From assembly GCA_037953625.1 (NCBI GenBank), contig CM075656.1, positions 78,201,001-78,265,000 on the forward strand: a stretch of DNA of 64,000 nt, in the 5' to 3' direction. Position numbers and translations under genes: made by a program. Under the pieces are notes generated by a model. The model did not search any database. It had not been told where the DNA came from and worked only from the letters and a program-made list of their open reading frames with translations. The first letter of the stretch is position 1; every line of letters begins with the position of its first letter. Source of the DNA: Crotalaria pallida. Its lineage: Eukaryota; Streptophyta; Magnoliopsida; Fabales; Fabaceae. Positions 45,166 through 55,025 of this stretch are shown here, in pieces.

Positions 45166-48100
45166 ATGACAAAATTTGCACCATTTTACTCCCTTCTTCT
45201 AACCTCCTTCCTTATCCTGAGCCATGTAAACTCTCAGTCTCAGCTTCTATATGATCAAGAACATATAGTTCTATTGAAGATAAAGCAATATCTTCAGAAC
45301 CCTTCTTACCTTAGTCACTGGACCACCTCATCAAGCTTACACTGCTCTTGGAAAGAAGTCAACTGCACAAGTGGTTCTGTCACTGGATTGGCTTTGGTTG
45401 ACTCTAATATCAATCAAACAATACCACCTTTCCTATGTGACCTCACAAATCTCACACATGTTAATTTCAGCAAAAATTTCATTCCTGGAGAGTTTCCAAA
45501 ATCTATCTACAATTGTTCCAAGCTTGAGTACTTGGACTTGTCTATGAATAACTTGGATGGCAAGGTTCCTGATGATATTGACAGATTGGCTAATTTGAAG
45601 TACCTTAGCCTTGGTTCAACCAATTTCTTCGGCGACATTCCGGCGAGTATCGGAAGGTTGAAGGAGCTTAGAGTACTTAAACTTCAGTATGCTCTATTCA
45701 ATGGAACAGTTCCTGATGAGATTGGCAACTTGTCCAATCTTGAAACCTTGGATTTGTCTTCAAACTCTGGGCTCCCTCCTTCAAAACTGCCATTGAGTTG
45801 GACCAGGAAGTTGAACAAGTTGAAGGTGTTTTATATGTATGGCTGCAACTTGATTGGTGAAATCCCTGAAACCATCGGAGAGATGGTGGCTTTGGAGATA
45901 TTGGATTTATCAGATAACAGTTTAACTGGACAAGTTCCAAGTGGTTTGTTCTTGCTCAAGAATCTGACCAAACTTTTTCTTCAGCACAACAGTCTATCCG
46001 GGGAGATACCAGCCGTGGTCGAAGCATTAAATTTGACAGCGATCGATCTCACGAAGAATAATCTCACGGGGAAAATACCAGATGATTTCGGAAAGCTGGA
46101 AAAGTTAACAGGCTTGTGCTTGTCTCTCAATCAGCTGTCAGGGGAGATACCGGAAAGAGTAGGCCGTTTTCAATACCTGAAAGATTTTCGCGTCTTTTAC
46201 AACAATTTATCAGGTACTCTTTCTCCTGACTTTGGCGCTTCCTCGAAGCTAAGATCCTTCCATGTTGCTTCCAATAAATTTTCAGGAAGGTTACCAGAGA
46301 ATTTATGTTATTATGGTGAATTGCGTAATCTATCTGCTTATGATAATAATCTGAGTGGTGAGTTGCCAGAGTCACTAGGGAATTGTAGTAGCCTGCTGGA
46401 ATTGAAAATTTTCAATAATCAGTTTTTTGGTAACATTCCTAGTGGCCTTTGGACATCTGCCAATTTGATCAATTTCATGGTGAGTCAGAATAAGTTCACT
46501 GGTGAACTTCCTGAAAGATTGTCTCTGACCATTTCGCGCTTTGAGATAAGTTACAATCAGTTTTCTGGTAGAATTCCTGCCGGCGTATCTTCGTGGACTA
46601 ATGTCGTGGTGTTTAATGCGAGTAAGAATTTCTTCAATGGAAGTATTCCTCAAGAGCTAACAACTCTTCCCAAGCTAATGACTCTTTTGCTCGATCAGAA
46701 CCTTCTCACCGGACCAATTCCGTCGGATATAATATCATGGAAGTCTCTAGTGACTCTTGATTTGAGCCAAAACCAACTCTCTGGACAAATCCCTGATACA
46801 ATCGGTCTGTTACTTGGCCTCAGTCAGCTTGACCTGTCAGAAAATCAATTATCTGGCAAAATTCCTTCTCAGCTTCCAAGACTCACCAATCTCAATATGT
46901 CCTCGAATCGTTTGACAGGGAGGATTCCAAGCGAGTTCGACAATTCCGCATATGCCAGCAGCTTTTTGGACAATCCTGGTCTCTGTGGCGATAACCCGGC
47001 ACTGAAACTTACGTTGTGCCCTTCTGCTAATCCTCAAATGCCAACCAAAGGCTCATCTTGGTCACTCGCATTGATCATAAGCCTTGTGGTGGTATTCTTC
47101 GTACTAGCTTTACTGGCGTCGCTCTTGATTACCAGACTCTACTCCAGAAAAAGAAAACAAGGATTGGATAACTCATGGAAGCTCCTTTCCTTTCAAAGGC
47201 TGAGTTTCAATGAATCAAACATAGTGTCATCGTTGACAGAACATAATGTTATTGGCAGTGGTGGATACGGTATGGTATACCGTGTCCCTGTCGATGATTT
47301 AGGCTACGTTGGTGTGAAGAGGATTTGGAATAACAGAAAGTTAGACAAGAAGCTAGAGAGCTCCTTTCAAGCTGAAGTTAAAATACTGAGCAATATTCGT
47401 CATAACAACATTGTGAAGTTGCTGTGCTGTATCTCCAATCAGGATTCTATGCTCCTTGTTTACGAATATCATGAAAACCGCAGCCTCGACAGGTGGCTGG
47501 GAAAGAAGAGCAAGTCTTCATCAGGCGTGTCAGGTTCGGTTCATCATGTCGTCCTTGATTGGCCGAAGAGATTGCAAATAGCCATTGGTATTGCCAATGG
47601 TTTGTGCTACATGCACCATGATTGCTCACCACCTATTGTTCACAGAGATGTGAAAACAAGCAACATCCTTTTGGATTTTCAATTCAATGCGAAAGTCGCC
47701 GATTTTGGTCTGGCTAGGATGTTGATCAAGCCAGGAGAACTTGAGACCATGTCAACTGTTGTTGGATCATTTGGATATCTCGCTCCAGGTGAATGACTTT
47801 CCTTACTAACTGTAACAATTATATTGCTTAGTTAAATTCCGTGTTTCTTTCTCTATTTGATCACAAGTTTAATCTGAATGTGTGTTTTAATTTTCATTAC
47901 TTGAATTGCAGAATATATTAAAACAACACGGGTCAACGAAAAGGTTGATGTCTTCAGCTTTGGGGTTATCTTATTGGAACTGACAACCGGGAAAGAAGCT
48001 AATTATGGAGACGAGCATTCATCTCTTGCGGAGTGGGCGTGGCGGCAAGTTCAGTTAGGAACCAACATAGATGAGCTGCTAGACAAAGATGTGATGGAAC

Positions 48101-48321
48101 TCGGTAACTTGGGTGAAATGTGCAGCGTTTTCAAACTTGGGATCATGTGTACTAATACACTGCCAGCTAGCAGGCCTTCCATGAAGGAGGCTGTACAGAT
48201 ATTGCACCGATGTGGAGAAGGATTTACTTTTGCTGAGAGGAATATTGGACAATATGATGCTGCCCCGCTTCTTAAGAAAAGGGGGAGGAGTATGGATTTT
48301 TCTGATAATGATAGTGAATGA
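45166..48321 (+). CDS. LRR receptor-like kinase, HSL3-like, copy 1
   Basis: Two exons, 45166-47788 and 47912-48321 (GT-AG; GCTCCAG joined to AATATATT gives APEY), make 1010 codons. The start at 45166 gives a typical signal peptide (MTKFAPFYSLLLTSFLILSHVNS). An upstream in-frame ATG at 45064 would add 34 residues and bury the signal. After the LRR N-cap (about 26-70) come about 20 LRRs (to about 600) and a CADxP-type pair (LCGDNPALKLTLC). A membrane segment lies near 634-656. The kinase has GSGGYGMVY (about 696), Lys in VGVKRI, HRDVKTSN (about 825), DFGLAR and APEY. It looks catalytically competent (RD type); VAxK is VGVK. Domain layout and sequence are subfamily XI, closest by memory to Arabidopsis HSL3, a plasma-membrane peptide receptor in immunity. 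The ligand here is unknown. Confidence 0.92.
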
Positions 48322-49535
48322 CTAAGAGGGTGAGGCTTGACGCAATGGTAAGGTTGCTGCCTAGTGAACTGGATTGGCGCTGTAATCATCGAGCCTTTAA
48401 AATGAGCCAGCCATGGTTCGGTTGAGGGAAGAAAGTGGAATCCAACATTATGGAAACATGGCTTTGAGGCAGTGTTGTGAGGTTAGTTTTGTTTTGAGCC
48501 TCTCTTGGTGATTGATTGTGTCTGCTATGCCTGCCATGTTAATTTCCTTTTCTCCTCTTTATTCATCCATCATTTTCAATAATAAGTATAAAGCATAAAT
48601 ACTAGTTTTCCAATTCAATGTGTATAGTAAGAATAAGACCAAACTTGAACCCTGGATTCACAAATAACAAAAAATTTCATACACCAGAACTGTTAAGCTT
48701 TTTGCTTTGTTTTTCCTTAAGAATGCCAAGCTGCTATACTTTTTCTCATTATAATAGGCATGCCATGGATATTAGAGTATTTCATTTGTTTAAGTCTCAT
48801 TTTCTGATTGTCTTGATTATAGGAGCTGGATAGAGAGGAGAGTTAAGCTGGAAAGTATAAGACATGGATGCAAATTTGATGTCTGGTCAAGTTCCTCAAG
48901 CGTTAAGCGCTCATGTTTATAGTGCCGAGCATTCAGATCAGTTTAACAGCGCTCAACGGTTGATCAAGAGGGCTAGTTGCATCAATTAGCGAAGAATGTG
49001 TTTTTTGGCACCCAAGGCCCAAGCGAGCGTCGCACTCCTGTATTTTTAGCTTAATATACAACCTCGCGCGGAAACTTTCGATGGACTTTTTGGCAGCTGT
49101 TGTTTTTTTGGTGACATCACCTTTTCCTAATTTGGGGAACCCTACTATCATGTGAAGCAAATAAGAGTGAAATTAGAGATTAGAATGGTTGAGACTTGAC
49201 GTAGATAAATAGAGGGAAGAGGGTTTGCTTTTGTTCCAATCAATATGTCATTAATTTAGAATCAGTGTATATCATAGAACCTGAACTATAAGTGCAGGGG
49301 CAGCATGCCATGGATGCATATGTAGGTTGTCCAAATCTTCAGTCCTAAAGTTACAGCCATGTTCACTCCATGTTTGATTTCCTGTATGAATATTGTCAAA
49401 TTGATATACCATACTTTGTTTCCCTCCTAAAATTACCTTTCTCTCATGCCCTTTTAAATTTAATTCTTTCATAGGATATAGAGCAAAGACATGAGATATC
49501 TATCAGTGTTCAAATAGTTAGGTAGGTGAGTCTTA
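48322..49535. other. 3' flank of copy 1, unassigned
   Basis: Contains AATAATAAGTATAAAG-type polyadenylation candidates near 48575. A stretch at 48338-48440 (GGCTTGACGCAATGGTAAGG) resembles the head of a tRNA-SINE but lacks a clear B box. No gene seen. Confidence 0.4.
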
Positions 49536-49544
49536 TTTAATTAA

Positions 49545-49836
49545 GGCTTATTTATGCTTTTGGTCCCTAAAAGTTCAGCTTGGTTTTAGTCCCTATAAGT
49601 TATTTTGACCGGAATCTGAATCATCCATTTCACAATATTTGTTTGACGCTATCTCACACCACGTAGCTGTTGGTGTGGGTTTCTGTTAACCACGTCAACA
49701 AATAATTGATTTTTTCTAATAGATTGGACCAAAACCAAAATGTTTGGAAAATTAAGGATCGGTCACAGTCAAAATAACTTTTAAGGACTAAAACCAAAAC
49801 ACGCTGAACTTTTAGGGACAAAACCATAAATAAGCC
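49545..49836. mobile_element. Mutator-type MITE
   Basis: Inverted termini GGCTTATTTATG..., with GGTCCCTAAAAGTTCAGC arms. Flanked by a perfect 9-bp duplication TTTAATTAA (49536-49544 and 49837-49845), the Mutator hallmark length. 292 bp, no coding capacity. Confidence 0.8.
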
Positions 49837-49845
49837 TTTAATTAA

Positions 49846-50250
49846 TCTACAGTCGTAACAAATCTTTAGACTATTCTCATCCTTTTTTAAAAAAAAAAAA
49901 TTAAAATCCATTCTCATCCTTTCTAGTAATGTTGAAATATTCCATTAGAGTAATTAATGTTTCTTTCACATCACTATAAAAATCTAAAGTTGTATTTACT
50001 TCTCTCATTTCTTGAGACTTCTTTATTTAGGAAAGATGTTCAAGTTTGCCTATTGGATCCTAGTTGGTAATGCTTGACTATGAATGCCGTTGGGGCAGTT
50101 GCAAAGTTGGGAACTACTGATAATTCATGAGTTACCAATAGTCCAATACTATACCTACTTGGTTGGTAGATGGAGTTGACTTTGATCCTAATTGTAAGCC
50201 ACAACAGCTACTCTTTTACCGTATCTCTTTTTGTATATAATTGAAAAGTA
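49846..50250. other. Unassigned
   Basis: AT-rich sequence between two MITEs. No gene seen. Confidence 0.4.
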
Positions 50251-50549
50251 TTCCCTCCTTCCCTATGTAAGATACTATTTTGGTAGAATTTTGACTCTTT
50301 TTTATAAATCGTTTTAAAATATTTAGATAACATTAAAGAGTTTATTTCAAATGCATCCCTCATAATTTCATAGTAGTGATACGGTAGTAATTACAATATA
50401 TAGATAAATAAATAAATTTATAAAATTTTAAATAGGAGTAACTTTGAAATGATAACATATTTTTTTTTTATAAATTTTGAGAATAATAATTATTTTTTTT
50501 AATTTGAATGAATCAGGTAAAAGTAACTTAAAACAAGAGAAAAAGGGAG
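50251..50549. mobile_element. Degenerate Stowaway-like MITE
   Basis: Left end TTCCCTCCTTCCCTATGTAAG and right end AAAGGGAG, each next to TA. Only the outermost bases pair well. Confidence 0.45.
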
Positions 50550-50641
50550 TATAAAGTATTTTAGCAGAGTTCAAGGGTAAATTTCATTTGAGGGTGTGAA
50601 CACTCCTCCATTGCATTATTAATATTAATGTGCAAGAAGAT

Positions 50642-50740
50642 TGTTGGAACCCTACGTCATCTGCCTCAATTATTTATATGTTGAGCAATATTACTTAATA
50701 TGAATTAATTTTAAGATGGACTCTAACATGATATCAAAGG
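50642..50740 (+). mobile_element. Possible TRIM LTR plus primer site fragment
   Basis: TGTTGGAAC to CTCTAACA (87 bp), followed by TGATATCAAAGG, a variant of the Met-tRNA primer site. No second LTR is seen. Confidence 0.35.
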
Positions 50741-51557
50741 TAGAACTCGTCTCATGTTCACTCCCACCAATGCTTAACATTTCAATTTTCCTTTCTTATT
50801 CCACATTTTCCCTCAATGCAGGATGCATTTTAGAGTCTAATGTAAACATTTATGATTGTTGATTGAGCAATAAACAGTTACGATTGTAACAACTCTGATT
50901 TGTTATACGTACCTGTGCAAATATATTATTTTCATCTAAGTCATTGATTTCACAATCAACGGTTATAGATGTGCACATGGGATTCTACTTTAGAGGAGAC
51001 CATACCCAATTACTCATCAAGCCAAGAAGGAAGTCTTCCATTGCGTTTAGGTGGGGGACATATTTTAATGGAAAATGCTGACAAACATTTGTTAAAGAAG
51101 CAAATATAGATAAAAGTTATTGAAAAATGTGATTTTTTATATTTATGAAAGAATGTTGAATATGGACTTGAGATTTTTTCTATATATAGTAATCTTAACA
51201 AGTGCCATTAGGAAGGACACTTGTTTGCAAGACCCTATTTTAACAGTCGTTCGTCTTCTAAATCGGAGGGAGTGTGTCATTTTTTCCATGATACTACCAA
51301 ACACAGCACTAGAGAAATGCATACGTCGTATGCCATACGTTTGTCAAAGTCCTCTTCTATTGTTTTTTTGAGTGGTTGAACTTTCTGTTGCTTTTCATGG
51401 TGAAAAGCACTCATATCATATAGCCCACTTTCAACAAAGGGGTGCTGGTTCTTGCGACATCTATATAATATAGTTAAAAACTCATGTTTTGATATTTTAA
51501 TTCATTTTTTAGTTTTGTTTTTAATTTTTTTTTTCAATTTTGTCTTATGATTTCTTT
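50741..51557. other. Unassigned
   Basis: AT-rich, no gene. CGGAGGGAGTGTG near 51264 is a likely Stowaway terminus remnant. Confidence 0.4.
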
Positions 51558-53103
51558 AGGCTTAATTGCATAATTGGTCATTTATCTTATTTATTAGAAT
51601 CACTTTGGTCTTTTATCTTTTTTTTGCAATTTACCAGTCCTTTATTTTTTTTTTTTAAGATTCAGTTTGGTCATTCCGTTAAAATAAAGTTAAATGAGAA
51701 GAGATATTCCAAGAATATTCTCCCTTCTAGGCGTAATTGTATAATTGGTCCTTTATCTTATTTATTATATTCACTTTGGTCATTTATTTTAATATTCCAA
51801 GAATATTATCTCTTTTTCTTCCTCTGCTCTCTCCTTACAGCGGCGGCAGCCACCATGGGCGTCGCCGCCACCGCCCATACGACCGTCGCCGCCATTTTTA
51901 GAAATTAATCGGAATTGTTGAAGCGTTTTGCACGTGTTTTCACACGTTTTCCAGCATGTTCAGAGGAGGAGACCATTGTTGAGATATAACAAGTCCCACA
52001 TCATCTAAAATATGGTAAGTTGAACAATATACAAGTAGAAAGACCCATGAACCTAACGCCTTAAGGTTTTAGGTTAAGACATGGTGTCAAATCATTTATA
52101 TTATTGTTCACTTCACCTCATTAATAAAAACATGATTAATTGATTTAATTCATACTCCTCAATTAACAAAGGACTTGGACTAAAAGCCTAATACTAAATA
52201 TACAAAATTGTAATATGGTATCAAAGCCTAATGATCCAAGGACCATATAAAAACAAACAAAAAGACCTGGACCAACTCAAGTAAAAAGTAGCTATTGCTC
52301 AGGCGCTCAAGAATGAATGCGACCTAGATAGGCAGGCTCACTTGAAGCACAAGCCCATGGCAAAAATTAATGACAAGTCACAACTAGGGTCAATTTCCCT
52401 AGTTGGACTTGAGGGGGAGTGTTGAGATATAACAAGTCCCACATCATCTAAAATATGGTAAGTTGAACAATATATAACTAGAAAGACCCATGAACCTAAC
52501 GCCTTAAGGTTTTAGGTTAAGACATGGTGTCAAATCATTTATATTATTGTTCACTTCACCTCATTAATAAAAACATGATTAATTGATTTAATTCATACTC
52601 CCCAATTAACAAAGGAAATATACAAAATTGTAATAACCATTATTGATAACCAAGGTTTAAGAAAAGGGACCCTAGAATTCGGATTTTGAGGAAAAAAGAA
52701 CGAAAAACACGAATTTGTTTGAGGAATAATGAAAATAAAGCTAAAAAAACCGTGAAAAATTAAAGAATGTTAAAGAAATTTGATGATTTTTGAGGGAAGA
52801 GGGTGTGAGCCCATGGTGGCTGCCGCCGCTGAAAGGAGAGAGTAGAAGAAGAGGAAGAAGATGAGGGAATATTCTTGAAATATTAAGATAAAGGACCAAA
52901 GTGAATCTAATAAATAAGATAAAGGACCAATTATGCAATTAAGCCTAGAAGAGGAATATTCTTGGAATATTCATTCTCATTTAACTTTATTTTAATGGAA
53001 GGATCAAACTGAATCTTTAAAAAAAAATAGAGGACTAGTAAATTGCAAAAAAAAGATAAAAAGTGAATATAATAAATAAGATAAAGGACCAATTATGCAA
53101 TTA
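51558..53103. mobile_element. Long inverted-repeat element with doubled termini
   Basis: Each side has two tandem copies of a terminus. On the left they start near 51558 (AGGCTTAATTGCATAATTGG) and 51728. On the right the complements end near 52946 and 53103. Arms run about 300 bp (CTTTATCTTATTTATTA, TTCCAAGAATATTC) into a GC-rich GCCGCCGCTG segment. The TTAATTGCATAATTGGTCC type terminus suggests a Mutator-like non-autonomous element. No clear target duplication. A TRIM sits in its centre. Confidence 0.65.
51977..52635 (+). mobile_element. TRIM retrotransposon
   Basis: Two short LTRs (51977-52215, 239 bp; 52420-52635, 216 bp) start TGTTGAGATATAACAAGTCC and end TTGTAATA. Primer site TGGTATCAAAGCC at 52216, polypurine tract GAGGGGGAG just before 52420, and a perfect 5-bp duplication ACCAT (51972-51976 and 52636-52640). 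The 204-bp interior has no coding capacity. The right LTR lacks 23 bp (CTTGGACTAAAAGCC region). Confidence 0.9.
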
Positions 53104-53830
53104 TTTTAATTTTCAACCAAAATTCATGATTTTGGTATCGATAAAACTCATAATGGAAATTATACAAAACACATTCATCATTTTTTTTTTAAAAAAAATT
53201 TACCATAAAAATATATATTTTAGGATACATTTGAGATGAAAAAACTACTTTTAAAGTAAATTTCGAAAAATAGTAATTAAAAAAACTAAAAAACCAAAAA
53301 TAACTTAAGAAAACCAAAACCATGAATTTTCCATACGTATGTGTTAGAAAATAGGAATTCAACAAAAATTGGATGTATCTTGAATGATATTATGCTTTTT
53401 CCTTCCTTCACGTTAATGGTTAACCTATGGGTTAATGAAAAACCAAACTAAAAGGAAGTTCATTTTTTACATATCCAGAAGGCTAGAACATCGTATTAAT
53501 TAAATAAACTAAAATAAGGATGCAAACCAATAAAAGAATACCATATCAATTATATAATTAATGAATCATGAATGATGAAGATGATGTGACATATATACTT
53601 TTTTATCTATGCTAATTCCTTGAGTTATCCGTGGATGTGGTTCGAAGTTGTATGAGTATGAAAGAAAAACTATATTTTTCACTTCTTTTATAAGCAAAAT
53701 GAATCTAGAAGGTCTATCTTTCTCCATAAATTTATAATAACAAATAATAGGAAAAACTGTTTTGTTTTGAAAAGTGTTTTAATTATCTGATATTTATATA
53801 TGGAATAACTTAAATATTAATAAAGATAAC
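53104..53830. other. Unassigned
   Basis: AT-rich intergenic sequence, no gene seen. Confidence 0.4.
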
Positions 53831-53838
53831 TGAGTTTC

Positions 53839-54053
53839 ACCAATGGGGCTTGGTTCAGTTGGTGTAAGGTCCCAACTGAAATTCTGGTGGGAATGAGATA
53901 AAAGTGTTAGTAGTCCGGGTTCGATTCCCACTAAAAACATCCTGCTGGGAGAGCCAGTCACACAGCTCGCCTCCGGATTAGTCTCAAGGATTCTCTGGTA
54001 TTACGGGTGCTATTGGGGATACCGGTGGTTCCGCAAGGAATTAAAAAAAAAAG
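53839..54053 (+). mobile_element. tRNA-derived SINE
   Basis: A-box-like TGGTTCAGTTGGTGTAAGG near 53850, B box GGGTTCGATTCCC near 53917, and a terminal A-run. Flanked by TGAGTTTC at 53831-53838 and 54054-54061. Confidence 0.8.
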
Positions 54054-54236
54054 TGAGTTTCTTAAACAAATGCCATTGATCTTTAGTGGTTGGTCGGAAA
54101 AATCTTGGTTTGAAAAAAAATAAATTATACCCCCATAATCGAAATTTAGGCAATACTTACACTTATATTTGTAAATCTTTGTATGTCACACTCATATCTA
54201 TTTATTTATCAATTGGGTGTTTCATGTCGGGTATTA

Positions 54237-54735
54237 AAATTAGGTTATGTCTTTAGTTCTTTAAAGCTACGTTGTTTTGGTTTAAGTTTTTAGAAGTTTT
54301 TTTTTACCTTAACTCATCTTATTTTGAAAATTTTGTTTTAGTTTCTGTCGTGAGGAAAAATATGTTAATCATGTGGCTAATGAAATGACACATCAGCATA
54401 CACGTGTTCAACTATTGCAAGTCATCGGTAGGGTAACATGGATGTTTTGGACTCGCAAGAGCAAAAGGGTCAAAGCCCATTTCACAAACAGGTTTTGGCC
54501 CTTTTCTCTAGCTAGTCCAGATCATCTTCGTCATCCTACCGGTGACACGTAATACTTACACAGATGTATGCTGATGTGATATTATGCTAGACACATAAGC
54601 CATTAACAAATTTTTTCTAACAGGATAGACTAAAACCAAATTTTCAAAACAATTAAAAATATTTCAAGGTTAAAAGACCAAAACCAAAAAACGCTCCACT
54701 TTCATAAAGTATAGACATAGATAAACCTTAAAATA
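54237..54735. mobile_element. Possible decayed Mutator-like MITE
   Basis: The ends share weak inverted similarity (GGTTATGTCTTTAGTTC; complement of GTATAGACATAGATAAACC) and phrases of the MITE at 49545 (GTTTTGGTTT, GACCAAAACC). Divergence is high and no target duplication is clear. Confidence 0.3.
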
Positions 54736-54826
54736 AATTTTCTTCAATACGTTTCAGTTAACTAATTCTTTTGCTTTCTAGAAGTTATGATAGATTTGTA
54801 CTTCAGAATGTTGAGTTCCACCAAAA

Positions 54827-54862
54827 GTCAAGCTTTGACTTTCTGCTTTATTGAATAGTCAA
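54827..54862 (+). promoter_or_regulatory. W-box cluster upstream of receptor-kinase gene 2
   Basis: GTCAA-GCT-TTGAC (54827-54839) is an inverted pair of WRKY-binding cores with a 3-bp spacer. A third core (GTCAA) lies at 54858-54862. They are 165-200 bp before the start codon. WRKY control would fit an immune receptor; binding is inferred. Confidence 0.5.
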
Positions 54863-54998
54863 GATATTCTAAGCAAGCCAACAATTCTGAAGTTTTCTGT
54901 GTGTGAATCAAACATTGCATTTCACAGTACAAATCTTCTTCTCATCCCTTGCAACATATTATTAGTTCATTTTCAATACACACACTGAAAACAGCCAC

Positions 54999-55021
54999 AA
55001 AAAAAAAAAAAAAAAAAAAAA
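54999..55021 (+). repeat. A23 homopolymer in the gene 2 leader
   Basis: An uninterrupted run of 23 A ends four bases before the ATG of gene 2. It is likely length-variable. Confidence 0.9.
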
Positions 55022-55025
55022 CACC

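Noticed and set aside
48338..48480. SINE-like head (GCTTGACGCAATGGTAAGG)
   Set aside because: No convincing B box, A-tail or target duplication, so it is left unannotated as an element.
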